Below, piece by piece: positions 1-7,119 of a stretch of DNA of 64,000 bases; position 1 is the stretch's first letter, and each line of letters begins with the position of its first letter. Made by a program: the position numbers and the translations under genes. Origin of the DNA: Alkalihalobacterium chitinilyticum (GTDB lineage: Bacteria > Bacillota > Bacilli > Bacillales > Bacillaceae_F); NCBI RefSeq assembly GCF_029028005.1, contig NZ_JAOTPO010000011.1:1-64000 (forward strand), written 5' to 3'. The notes beneath the pieces were generated by a model. The model saw only the letters and a program-made list of their open reading frames with translations. It ran no database searches and was not told where the DNA came from.

Positions 1-124
1 AGATGAGATTTCCCATTACGTTAAGTAAGTAAGACCCCTTAGAGATGATGAGGTTGATAGGTCTCGGGTGGAAGCGTGGCGACACGTGGAGCTGAGAGAT
101 ACTAATCGGTCGAGGACTTATCCA
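1..124 (+). rRNA. rrl: 23S rRNA, 3' end only
   Basis: The segment ending in cgaggacttatcca matches the conserved 3' terminus of Bacillus 23S rRNA (sarcin-distal helix region, ...ctaatcggtcgaggactta). Only the last part of the gene is inside the window; the rest lies to the left. The exact mature end is estimated from memory of related genes, so it may be off by a few bases. Confidence 0.93.
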
Positions 125-191
125 AATGAATAAAGCGTTGAATTCATCTAGCTATTATCCAGTTTTGAGAGAACCACTCTCAATATAATAA

Positions 192-306
192 GGATTTTTA
201 GAAGCAAGAAGTTCAAGGAAGTGAAGTCCTGAGGAACGGATCGTATCTTAATACGTGAGTACCAGAAGGGCAAAACTGACGAAGAAATTCGTAGCTTATC
301 AAAATC
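192..306 (+). other. 23S-5S spacer with processing-type stem
   Basis: A 14-base arm (GGATTTTTAGAAGC, 192-205) and a second arm (GCTTATCAAAATCC, 293-306) are complementary at 12 of 14 positions and enclose the spacer between 23S and 5S. Stems of this kind flank precursor rRNAs in Bacillus and are cut by RNases during maturation. The pairing is seen directly; the processing role is inferred. A shortened copy occurs at 2017-2060. Confidence 0.6.
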
Positions 307-312
307 CATAAA

Positions 313-429
<117 letters not shown>

Positions 430-450
430 TTATAATATTTATATTTTAAT

Positions 451-526
451 GGGGCCTTAGCTCAGCTGGGAGAGCGCCTGCCTTGCACGCAGGAGGTCAG
501 CGGTTCGATCCCGCTAGGCTCCACCA
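451..526 (+). tRNA. tRNA-Ala(TGC)
   Basis: A 76-nt cloverleaf with anticodon loop cttgcac, TTCGATCC T-arm and encoded CCA. It is the first tRNA after 5S, 21 nt downstream. Confidence 0.96.
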
Positions 527-542
527 GTAACATTAGTTATGC

Positions 543-635
543 GGAGGAATACCCAAGTCCGGCTGAAGGGATCGGTCTTGAAAACCGACAGGCGGGTTAA
601 ACCGCGCGGGGGTTCGAATCCCTCTTCCTCCGCCA
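543..635 (+). tRNA. tRNA-Ser(TGA)
   Basis: A 93-nt class II tRNA with a long variable arm, anticodon loop cttgaaa, acceptor ggaggaa/ttcctcc and encoded CCA. Confidence 0.96.
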
Positions 636-659
636 TATTTTATCATATTTTCATATTGC

Positions 660-736
<77 letters not shown>

Positions 737-813
737 AAAAAAATTATCGCATTTACTTTGAATTACTACTAGGAAGATAATATAAGTAGTGCTTAAAGAG
801 AGCAACTAAAAGT

Positions 814-889
814 GGTCCCGTGGTGTAGCGGTTAACATGCCTGCCTGTCACGCAGGAGATCGCGGGTTCGATTCCCGTCGGGACCGCCA
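814..889 (+). tRNA. tRNA-Asp(GTC)
   Basis: A 76-nt cloverleaf, anticodon loop ctgtcac, acceptor ggtcccg/cgggacc, encoded CCA. Confidence 0.96.
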
Positions 890-950
890 TTATAATTTAC
901 TAAAAGTTTTAGAGAAGCTGTAATTTAACAGCTTTTTATAAACCAATTAA

Positions 951-1026
951 GGCTCGGTAGCTCAGTCGGTAGAGCAATGGACTGAAAATCCATGTGTCGG
1001 CGGTTCGATTCCGTCCCGAGCCACCA
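951..1026 (+). tRNA. tRNA-Phe(GAA)
   Basis: A 76-nt cloverleaf, anticodon loop ctgaaaa, acceptor ggctcgg, encoded CCA. Confidence 0.96.
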
Positions 1027-1034
1027 TTTATGTT

Positions 1035-1119
1035 GGAGGGGTAGCGAAGTGGCTAAACGCGGCGGACTGTAAATCCGCTCCCTGAGGGTTCGGCGGTTCG
1101 AATCCGTCCCCCTCCACCA
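1035..1119 (+). tRNA. tRNA-Tyr(GTA)
   Basis: An 85-nt class II tRNA with a variable arm, anticodon loop ctgtaaa, acceptor ggagggg/cccctcc, encoded CCA. Confidence 0.96.
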
Positions 1120-1131
1120 TTTCCTAGTTAT

Positions 1132-1205
1132 AGGGGCATAGTTTAAAGGTAGAACTACGGTCTCCAAAACCGTCAGTGTGGGTTCGATTCCTACTGCCCC
1201 TGCCA
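1132..1205 (+). tRNA. tRNA-Trp(CCA)
   Basis: A 74-nt cloverleaf, anticodon loop ctccaaa, acceptor aggggca/tgcccct, encoded CCA. Confidence 0.96.
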
Positions 1206-1222
1206 GAGAGATATTTTAATAT

Positions 1223-1299
1223 GGCGGTTGTGGCGAAGTGGTTAACGCACCGGATTGTGGTTCCGGCATTCGTGGGTTCGATTCCCATCAGCCGCCCCA
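1223..1299 (+). tRNA. tRNA-His(GTG)
   Basis: A 77-nt tRNA whose extra 5' G (position -1) pairs with C73, the tRNA-His identity mark. Anticodon loop ttgtggt; CCA encoded. Confidence 0.96.
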
Positions 1300-1322
1300 T
1301 TTTAAACTTATAAAGAATTTAT

Positions 1323-1397
1323 TGGGCTATAGCCAAGCGGTAAGGCAACGGACTTTGACTCCGTCATGCGTAGGTTCGAATCCTGCTAGCCCAGCCA
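1323..1397 (+). tRNA. tRNA-Gln(TTG)
   Basis: A 75-nt cloverleaf, anticodon loop ctttgac, acceptor tgggcta/tagccca, encoded CCA. Confidence 0.95.
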
Positions 1398-1401
1398 TTT
1401 T

Positions 1402-1476
1402 GCGGAAGTAGTTCAGTGGTAGAACATCACCTTGCCAAGGTGAGGGTCGCGGGTTCGAGTCCCGTCTTCCGCTCCA
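1402..1476 (+). tRNA. tRNA-Gly(GCC)
   Basis: A 75-nt cloverleaf, anticodon loop ttgccaa, acceptor gcggaag/cttccgc, encoded CCA. Only four bases separate it from tRNA-Gln. Confidence 0.96.
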
Positions 1477-1492
1477 ATAAATTGTCTGCTTT

Positions 1493-1581
1493 GCCGGGGT
1501 GGTGGAATTGGCAGACACACAGGACTTAAAATCCTGCGGTAGGTGACTACCGTGCCGGTTCAAGTCCGGCCCTCGGCACCA
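1493..1581 (+). tRNA. tRNA-Leu(TAA)
   Basis: An 89-nt class II tRNA with a variable arm, anticodon loop cttaaaa, acceptor gccgggg, encoded CCA. Confidence 0.95.
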
Positions 1582-1585
1582 TAAT

Positions 1586-1662
1586 GCGCCCTTAGCTCAG
1601 CTGGATAGAGTGTTTGACTACGAATCAAAAGGTCGGGAGTTCGAATCTCTCAGGGCGCGCCA
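1586..1662 (+). tRNA. tRNA-Arg(ACG)
   Basis: A 77-nt cloverleaf with anticodon loop ctacgaa. The wobble A would be read as inosine after deamination by TadA (family knowledge). CCA encoded. Confidence 0.96.
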
Positions 1663-1670
1663 TTTTAATA

Positions 1671-1747
1671 CGGGAAGTGGCTCAGCTTGGTAGAGCACCT
1701 GGTTTGGGACCAGGGGGTCGCAGGTTCAAATCCTGTCTTCCCGACCA
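1671..1747 (+). tRNA. tRNA-Pro(TGG)
   Basis: A 77-nt cloverleaf, anticodon loop tttggga, acceptor cgggaag/cttcccg, encoded CCA. Confidence 0.96.
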
Positions 1748-1766
1748 TGAAGTCTAATCTTCATTA

Positions 1767-1843
<77 letters not shown>

Positions 1844-1851
1844 TATATTAT

Positions 1852-1927
1852 TCCACAGTAGCTCAGTTGGTAGAGCAATCGGCTGTTAACCGATCGGTCG
1901 CAGGTTCGAGTCCTGCCTGTGGAGCCA
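1852..1927 (+). tRNA. tRNA-Asn(GTT)
   Basis: A 76-nt cloverleaf, anticodon loop ctgttaa, acceptor tccacag/ctgtgga, encoded CCA. Confidence 0.96.
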
Positions 1928-1933
1928 AGTATT

Positions 1934-2008
1934 GGCCCGTTGGTCAAGCGGTTAAGACACCGCCCTTTCACGGCGGTAACACGGGTTCGAATCCCGTACG
2001 GGTCACCA
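1934..2008 (+). tRNA. tRNA-Glu(TTC)
   Basis: A 75-nt cloverleaf, anticodon loop ctttcac, acceptor ggcccgt, encoded CCA. It is the last tRNA before the spacer remnant at 2013-2060. Confidence 0.95.
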
Positions 2009-2012
2009 ATTT

Positions 2013-2060
2013 CAAAAGATTTTTCGAAGCAAGAAGAAATTCGCAGCTTATCAAAATCTT
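2013..2060 (+). other. Shortened copy of the 23S-5S spacer
   Basis: This segment repeats both ends of the spacer at 192-306: gaagcaagaag, then aaattcg(t/c)agcttatca, with the middle missing. The junction falls on a shared GAAG. It keeps a hairpin, AGATTTTTCGAAGC (2017-2030) against GCTTATCAAAATCT (2046-2059). The next tRNAs are Val-Thr-Lys-Leu, which in B. subtilis open the array behind rrnB. It is probably what remains of a deleted rRNA operon (inference). Confidence 0.65.
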
Positions 2061-2063
2061 AAT

Positions 2064-2139
2064 GGAGGATTAGCTCAGCTGGGAGAGCACCTGCCTTACA
2101 AGCAGGGGGTCGGCGGTTCGAGCCCGTCATCCTCCACCA
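2064..2139 (+). tRNA. tRNA-Val(TAC)
   Basis: A 76-nt cloverleaf, anticodon loop cttacaa, acceptor ggaggat/atcctcc, encoded CCA. It follows the spacer remnant directly. Confidence 0.96.
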
Positions 2140-2143
2140 TTAT

Positions 2144-2219
<76 letters not shown>

Positions 2220-2266
2220 CTTTAAACATTAAGATATGCTAGGCACTTTATTGCTTAGACCGTTTA

Positions 2267-2297
2267 ATTGGGTAATTTATAAATACCCATTTTTTTA
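2267..2297 (+). terminator. Terminator-like hairpin inside the tRNA array
   Basis: TGGGTA (2269-2274) pairs with TACCCA (2284-2289), the stem can be extended inward through TTTA/TAAA with one bulge, and eight T residues follow. It has the shape of a weak intrinsic terminator, yet tRNA-Lys starts only five bases after the T-run. It may reduce rather than stop transcription. Confidence 0.5.
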
Positions 2298-2302
2298 TTT
2301 GG

Positions 2303-2378
2303 GAGCCATTAGCTCAGTTGGTAGAGCATCTGACTTTTAATCAGAGGGTCGAAGGTTCGAGTCCTTCATGGCTCACCA
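2303..2378 (+). tRNA. tRNA-Lys(TTT)
   Basis: A 76-nt cloverleaf, anticodon loop cttttaa, acceptor gagccat/atggctc, encoded CCA. It lies directly after the T-run of the internal hairpin. Confidence 0.96.
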
Positions 2379-2390
2379 TTTTTAGTTTTT

Positions 2391-2474
2391 GCGGGTGTGG
2401 CGGAATTGGCAGACGCGCTAGACTTAGGATCTAGTGTCTTTGACGTGGGGGTTCGAGTCCCTTCACCCGCACCA
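2391..2474 (+). tRNA. tRNA-Leu(TAG)
   Basis: An 84-nt class II tRNA, anticodon loop cttagga, acceptor gcgggtg/cacccgc, encoded CCA. It is the last gene of the array. Confidence 0.95.
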
Positions 2475-2502
2475 TTTAAAATTAAAGGTTTGACCTACAT
2501 AT

Positions 2503-2541
2503 AAAAAGGAATTATCTCTATTGAGATAGTTCCTTTTTTTG
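2503..2541 (+). terminator. Terminator of the rRNA-tRNA unit, probably bidirectional
   Basis: The stem aaggaattatctc / gagatagttcctt (loop tatt) is followed by seven Ts on the plus strand. Read on the minus strand it is followed by TTTTTA, so it can also end the DUF421 gene arriving from the right. Confidence 0.85.
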
Positions 2542-2547
2542 TCTCAA

Positions 2548-2596
2548 GTACTTTAGTCGATTAAAGGTACCTGGTACCTTTAACCGACTAAAGTAC
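2548..2596. repeat. 49-bp near-perfect inverted repeat
   Basis: Two 24-base arms (2548-2571 and 2573-2596) are reverse complements with one mismatch around a single central T; the inner part is GGTACC-T-GGTACC. There is no T-run, so it is not a normal terminator. It lies between the tRNA terminator and the stop of the DUF421 gene. A partly similar string, ggcacctttaatc, follows at 2613-2625. Confidence 0.8.
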
Positions 2597-2618
2597 CATT
2601 GATTTTGTAATGGCACCT

Positions 2619-3233
2619 TTAATCTAATGGTCGGGATGGGGGTCCGGTTGGGTGTTTACGTAGTTTTGATTCGGTAAATAGGGTAGGATAATTATTTCCT
2701 TGTGTAATATTCGGTGGAGGTTGGCCTGCCGGATGCATGGCATGAATATAATCTAATACAGCTTGAATATCCTTTTTAGTAGCCACTTGACTCTGTTCGT
2801 CCAAGATGAGTCCTAGCTGCCCGCTGACTTCAACAGTTGCCCATTTGACTTGACTAATATGTTGGACATTAGATTGACGCAAGCGCATTTCTAATTGATC
2901 GATCGTTAGTCGAAGTTTCTTTAAATTTTTTGTGTTGATTACACCGTCTTCAATAACAACAATTGATTTACCAGTAAAAAAACTCTCTATTTTATCGGAC
3001 TTCACTTGTAGAAATTCAATAAAGATTAACGTAAGAACGAGTAAAAGTGCAATTAAAAAAGTAATCCAAATGTTTCGCTCACTTACAGGCTGAATCATTA
3101 AATTCCCAATCGAAATCATGATAACTGTCTGGGAGACTGTTAGCTGAGAAATTGATTTTCTACCGCCGAGGCGTAAGATCATAATACCGACAAAAACAAT
3201 AATAATTGCTTTCCATACCCAATGAAAATCCAA
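2619..3233 (-). CDS. DUF421 (YetF/YdfR/YkjA-like) membrane protein
   Basis: The 204-residue product has three hydrophobic segments in its first about 80 residues and a soluble C-terminal domain with the DUF421-type pattern FFTGKSIVVIEDG (about 85-97) and LRQSNV (about 115). Homologous B. subtilis proteins (YetF, YdfR, YkjA) are membrane proteins tied to spore membranes and germination, but the molecular role is not settled. The TTG at 3233 was chosen because GGGAGG lies seven bases upstream and the hydrophobic N-terminus then begins at once. A longer ATG frame from 3317 would overlap the divergent gene. The proline-rich tail GPPSRPLD is unusual and runs close to the inverted repeat at 2548-2596. 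It is transcribed alone. Confidence 0.85.
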   Translation of the reverse strand: MDFHWVWKAIIIVFVGIMILRLGGRKSISQLTVSQTVIMISIGNLMIQPVSERNIWITFLIALLLVLTLIFIEFLQVKSDKIESFFTGKSIVVIEDGVINTKNLKKLRLTIDQLEMRLRQSNVQHISQVKWATVEVSGQLGLILDEQSQVATKKDIQAVLDYIHAMHPAGQPPPNITQGNNYPTLFTESKLRKHPTGPPSRPLD

Positions 3234-3318
3234 TATGATCCCTCCCAACCTTTCGTAGGGTATTGAGGATAGCTTATGCAATAATTGCAAAATATACACA
3301 ATGAGAGGTGAGAACAAG

Positions 3319-3921
3319 GTGTCAGTAAAATTCCGAAGAGCATTCTGTTATCTAATTGGACTGTTTATATTAGCGGTGGGAATTACGTTTACGATTATCT
3401 CAAATCTTGGTGCAGGAGCATGGGATGCGTTAAGTGTTGGTTTGTCCGTTCGTTTTGGGTTGACTGTTGGTACTTGGGTCATATTAATTGGAGTCATCCT
3501 CATAATAGTGAATGCCCTCATAGCTTGGTCACGTCCTGAAATTCATTCATTACTAACCGTCATTATCCTAGGATACTTTATAGACTTTTGGCTAGTAATT
3601 GTTTTTCAAGATATCCGTTTAAACGAGTTGCCCGTTCAAGCGGCAGTATTATTATCCGGGGTTACTTTAATGGGGCTGGGAATATCCACCTATCTACAAG
3701 CAGATTTTGCTATCATCCCGATTGATCGTTTAATGTTAAATTTAAAGCAATTGTTGCGACTGCCCTTAATGGGGGCTAAGACCGTTGCAGAAATTATTGC
3801 CTTAGTTGCTGCACTACTTGTAGGAGGACCTATAGGAGTAGGAACGATCATCGTTACATTAAGCATCGGTCCACTTATTCAAGTTTTTTATAAAAGGGTA
3901 AAGAGAATAGTCAGTGTTTAA
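3319..3921 (+). CDS. YczE/YitT-type integral membrane protein
   Basis: The 200-residue product is almost wholly hydrophobic with five or six membrane helices. The N-terminal stretch YLIGLFILAVGITFTI, followed by SNLGAGAWDALSVGLS, is typical of the YczE subgroup of the YczE/YyaS/YitT family. In some bacilli YczE is needed for lipopeptide or polyketide synthesis, but its biochemical role is unknown. The GTG at 3319 was preferred over the ATG at 3301 because GAGGTGA sits eight bases upstream of it and this clears the divergent DUF421 gene, leaving 85 bp for two promoters. A strong hairpin follows the stop codon. Confidence 0.82.
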   Translation: MSVKFRRAFCYLIGLFILAVGITFTIISNLGAGAWDALSVGLSVRFGLTVGTWVILIGVILIIVNALIAWSRPEIHSLLTVIILGYFIDFWLVIVFQDIRLNELPVQAAVLLSGVTLMGLGISTYLQADFAIIPIDRLMLNLKQLLRLPLMGAKTVAEIIALVAALLVGGPIGVGTIIVTLSIGPLIQVFYKRVKRIVSV

Positions 3922-3922
3922 C

Positions 3923-3951
3923 AAAAAAGGCTTCGTGACGAAGTCTTTTTT
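3923..3951 (+). terminator. Intrinsic terminator after the YczE-like gene
   Basis: aaaaaaggcttcg / cgaagtctttttt with loop tga; an A-rich left arm and a T-rich right arm, two bases after the stop codon. Confidence 0.85.
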
Positions 3952-4026
3952 AGATGGATAAATTTTTATAGATTGAAAAAACTAAGATCAAATCGCACAG
4001 CTATAGAAAGAAGGAGGAAAAAGTCG

Positions 4027-4830
4027 ATGCGAAAGGTATCGCTATGTATTTTAGCTTTAATTTTATTAATATTGTTCCCGTTACATGGATTAGCAGAAGA
4101 AAATAAAGGGGAAGAAACGAAAACCCAAATCCCTGATTACGTATTAGATATTTCCAAAGATAATACGTACCCAAACCCTACACAAGACCTTCCTTATTTA
4201 CAACCGAGTGAATTGACTCAGGAGCTTTTGGATTCTTCAGAGGTCGAAATTACAAATCCTGAACTCATTCGATTATTAAATGAATCATCAATTAATAACT
4301 CTAAGACAGCCTTGTTATTTAAAGCTTCGATCTATTTAGGACAATGGCCGCTTAATTATGAGTCCGGTGAGACGAACGTGAACTGGGAATATAACAGGGT
4401 AAATACGAATTATGTGGATAATCGCGGTGGCCGCTCACCACAAAAGCTGACTTATACACAAGAACAACAGAAGAAAATTTCAGGCGGGTTAACAGCTGAA
4501 GTTCCAAACAGTGAAGAAGTGAAAAAAATGATGATGATTAAGGCGGCAGAAAAAACCGGCTTACCACTAGCATTTGACACGATCATCGGTTACGGAACCA
4601 AAAAAGGACAAGTATATAAAATTGCCCCTAAAAATGTCGGCTATTTATATGCATATGTACCTGCAGCTAACGAAAAAGGGAAGGTAACCTATGGGGAAGT
4701 TTACTTAACAATTAAGAACGGGAAAAGAAAGCTTGAAGTTAAAAATGTGACTCAACAAGGAATTGGTGCGTGGATCCCTGTTCAAGATCATTTAGGCTTT
4801 AAATTTTACACTGCAAACCAACCACGTTAG
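4027..4830 (+). CDS. yfkD: YfkD-like secreted protein
   Basis: The 267-residue product begins with a signal peptide (RK, then a hydrophobic stretch to about residue 24, ending GLA-EE) without a lipobox cysteine, so it is probably exported and cleaved. The next part, DISKDNTYPNPTQDLPYLQP, is recognisable as the YfkD family; function unknown. The ATG at 4027 has AAGGAGG nine bases upstream. An earlier TTG at 3973 in the same frame would add 18 charged residues before the signal peptide and has no ribosome site. It faces yfkAB convergently, and the yfkA-D genes are also neighbours in B. subtilis. Confidence 0.85.
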   Translation: MRKVSLCILALILLILFPLHGLAEENKGEETKTQIPDYVLDISKDNTYPNPTQDLPYLQPSELTQELLDSSEVEITNPELIRLLNESSINNSKTALLFKASIYLGQWPLNYESGETNVNWEYNRVNTNYVDNRGGRSPQKLTYTQEQQKKISGGLTAEVPNSEEVKKMMMIKAAEKTGLPLAFDTIIGYGTKKGQVYKIAPKNVGYLYAYVPAANEKGKVTYGEVYLTIKNGKRKLEVKNVTQQGIGAWIPVQDHLGFKFYTANQPR

Positions 4831-4861
4831 TTACAATTAAATCTATAAGCATCAATCAGAG

Positions 4862-4889
4862 AAAAGGAGTGCTCCTAAGCACTCCTTTC
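4862..4889. terminator. Bidirectional terminator between yfkD and yfkAB
   Basis: aaaggagtgct / agcactccttt with loop ccta. A second small hairpin, ctcgc/gcgag plus TTTT, follows at 4903-4922. Both genes converge on this gap. Confidence 0.8.
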
Positions 4890-4927
4890 TTCGCTTCTAA
4901 GGCTCGCTAATCGGCGAGTTTTCTTGA

Positions 4928-6073
4928 TTAAATATTAGATGTCTTATCTTTGAAGGAAACATTTTTATAGTAAGTATCCTTCACTAGAATGTTAGGTCCT
5001 AAGCATTTAACAGCAGGACAATGACAATTTAATTCATCAGCTATGGCAGATGAATTCCACGTTTCGTATGCTTGTTCTAATGAAGTCGTTTGAATGTTTC
5101 CTAGTGGTGGAGCGTCACCAAAATCAGTCACAATAATACTGCCATCAAAGATATTCACATTTAATCGAGAGCGGCCATCGGGGTCATTTCGAACCGTTAC
5201 ATTTTTAGTGGCATATAAACGTTTTAAGAGCTCGAGATCCTCTTTATTTGTACTGCACGAATAAAAAGGAAGGGTACCGAATAACATCCATATATCGTCT
5301 TTCCGGTAATCGAGCAGTCGATGGACAGCAGACCGTATATCTTCTAAAGTGGCTACTTGCAGACTGCTTGCAAAATCACTTGGGTACATCGGATGAACTT
5401 CATGTCGTTGACAACCCATATCGACAATTTGCTGATGGATCGCTTCTAGATGTGGCAGTGTTCGCTTATTAATCATCGTTTCAGCTGAAACCATGACTCC
5501 AGCCTTCGTTAATGCCTTGGCATTCTCGACCATCCGTTCAAAATAATTGGCACGCTGTTGATAACTAGGTTTTTTCTCCATGACAGCAAAGCCGATATCC
5601 ACAAAATCATCCACACTACCATAGTTATGAGAAATATGGAGAACATCTAAGTATGGAACAATTTTTTCGTATCTTGCTAAATCAAGGGTGAGGTTAGAGT
5701 TAATTTGCGTTCGTACACCTCGCTCATGTGCATATTTTAAAAGTGGAACGACATAGTCATTAACTGATTTTAATGACAGCATCGGTTCGCCGCCAGTTAT
5801 ACTTAAAGCTCGAAGATGAGGAACTTCCTCTAACCGGCGAATGAAAACGTCTAAAGGCAAGGGGTTAGGATCTTTTGATGTTAGTGTGTAACCGACTGCA
5901 CAATGTTCACAACGCATGTTACAAAGTGTTGTTGTCGTAAACTCTACGTTCGTTAGAAGCAGTTTACCAAATTCCTCTATATCTAAATAAGCTTCCCAGG
6001 GATCATAAGATGGTTTAATTTGTAAATTTTTTTGCTCAATCAAGTTAAGTAACTCCTTTAATTGATGATTCAT
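4928..6073 (-). CDS. yfkAB: Radical SAM protein YfkAB with C-terminal CxCxxxxC motif
   Basis: The 381-residue product carries the radical SAM motif CxxxCxxC at Cys51-Cys55-Cys58 (LCNMRCEHC), which holds the 4Fe-4S cluster that cleaves S-adenosylmethionine, and the GGEP motif (SITGGEPML) soon after. A second cysteine cluster CxCxxxxC lies near the end (Cys350, Cys352, Cys357) and defines the YfkAB family. It may bind a second metal centre or cluster. Substrate unknown. The ATG at 6073 has only a weak purine run upstream. It is transcribed alone towards yfkD. Confidence 0.9.
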   Translation of the reverse strand: MNHQLKELLNLIEQKNLQIKPSYDPWEAYLDIEEFGKLLLTNVEFTTTTLCNMRCEHCAVGYTLTSKDPNPLPLDVFIRRLEEVPHLRALSITGGEPMLSLKSVNDYVVPLLKYAHERGVRTQINSNLTLDLARYEKIVPYLDVLHISHNYGSVDDFVDIGFAVMEKKPSYQQRANYFERMVENAKALTKAGVMVSAETMINKRTLPHLEAIHQQIVDMGCQRHEVHPMYPSDFASSLQVATLEDIRSAVHRLLDYRKDDIWMLFGTLPFYSCSTNKEDLELLKRLYATKNVTVRNDPDGRSRLNVNIFDGSIIVTDFGDAPPLGNIQTTSLEQAYETWNSSAIADELNCHCPAVKCLGPNILVKDTYYKNVSFKDKTSNI

Positions 6074-6249
6074 ATCTTTTAATCATAACTGAATATGAGA
6101 AATAGCAAAAGAACTATATTGAAAATAGATTGAATTGCCAATACTACTACTGTATGAACAAGTCTTAAGAGTATCACAACTGATTTTCTTGAGTGTGTTT
6201 CATATTTTTGTTAAAGTTACGATGACATGAACTAAAGGAGAGAGTAAAC

Positions 6250-6450
6250 ATGGGTGGAGCACTAAACGATAAAAATGAACAGTTAAATTATTTAAATCAA
6301 AAAATACAAATGATTGGTGATCTACTAGATAATATTGATCCTGAAGATACGACTGTAGAAGACATTGATCGTATTCTAGACATGCTTGATCAATTAGAGG
6401 GTAAATGTAAAGTATTCCGCCATTCTTGGGAATCAAAAGGAGCGGAGTAA
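6250..6450 (+). CDS. SE1561-type small protein
   Basis: The 66-residue acidic, helical product begins MGGALNDKNEQLNYLNQ and contains IDPEDTTVEDIDRILDMLDQLE. This resembles the short SE1561 family seen across Firmicutes, which has no known function (recognised from memory). The start has AAAGGAGAG seven or eight bases upstream. The stop codon is followed after one base by the start of the phosphatase gene, so the two are probably cotranscribed. No signal peptide or membrane segment is visible. Confidence 0.8.
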   Translation: MGGALNDKNEQLNYLNQKIQMIGDLLDNIDPEDTTVEDIDRILDMLDQLEGKCKVFRHSWESKGAE

Positions 6451-6451
6451 G

Positions 6452-7099
6452 TTGTTTTTATATTTTATCCGCCACGGTGAATCAGAGGGAAATAAATTAG
6501 GAATTATCCAAGGAACAAAAGACTTTTCTTTATCTGAACTAGGTCAGAGACAAGCAGAGTTAGTAGCTCGTTATTTTGAAAAACAACAGTTGGATTATAT
6601 CTATAGCAGTGATCTTACTAGGGCCTACGAAACAGCCACTGCAATTGCTCAGCGAAAAGAGCTAACTGCACATAAATGGGAAAAGTTAAGAGAAATAAAT
6701 TTAGGTCCTTTAGAAGGGAAAACACGCCAAGAAATCTACTCTCAATTTCCAGAAGTGAAAGAGCATTCGATCCTTACTTCTGGAGTTGAGGGAACTGAAA
6801 CTATTGAGGAAATTACGGCTAGGTGTCAGTATCTGCTCGAACAGATGAAACGTGCGCATGAAGGTAAGCACGTAGCTTTAGTCGCTCATGGCGGTTTAAT
6901 CAGTATAGCCCTTATGTACATACTTTTAGGCGAACAATGGCATGTGCACCACAGGCCATTCCAAATTGAAAATACGAGCATTACATTGGTAGAATTTAAG
7001 AGTGATAGAAAGCCGCTCATTCATTATATTAATAGGACGACACATTTAGAGTTTGAAACTATTCAACAAGATCATTCATTACTGGATAAAGAGGCCTAA
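6452..7099 (+). CDS. Histidine phosphatase family protein
   Basis: The 215-residue product has the RHG signature at residues 7-9 (FIRHGESEGN), in which His8 is the phosphorylated nucleophile of the family. It also has SSDLTRAYETA (about 52-62), REINLGPLEG (about 81-90) and the second catalytic histidine in VAHGG (about 143-147). It is likely a cytoplasmic phosphoglycerate-mutase-like phosphatase; the substrate cannot be told from sequence. The TTG start at 6452 follows AAAGGAG by nine bases and lies one base after the SE1561-type stop. The tail after about residue 190 is divergent. Confidence 0.85.
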   Translation: MFLYFIRHGESEGNKLGIIQGTKDFSLSELGQRQAELVARYFEKQQLDYIYSSDLTRAYETATAIAQRKELTAHKWEKLREINLGPLEGKTRQEIYSQFPEVKEHSILTSGVEGTETIEEITARCQYLLEQMKRAHEGKHVALVAHGGLISIALMYILLGEQWHVHHRPFQIENTSITLVEFKSDRKPLIHYINRTTHLEFETIQQDHSLLDKEA

Positions 7100-7119
7100 C
7101 ATCTAGAAAGGGGAATGAT

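Noticed and set aside
2543-2640. Insertion sequence at the 49-bp inverted repeat
   Set aside because: No transposase, no target duplication and no space between the arms for a gene; only the palindrome itself is supported.
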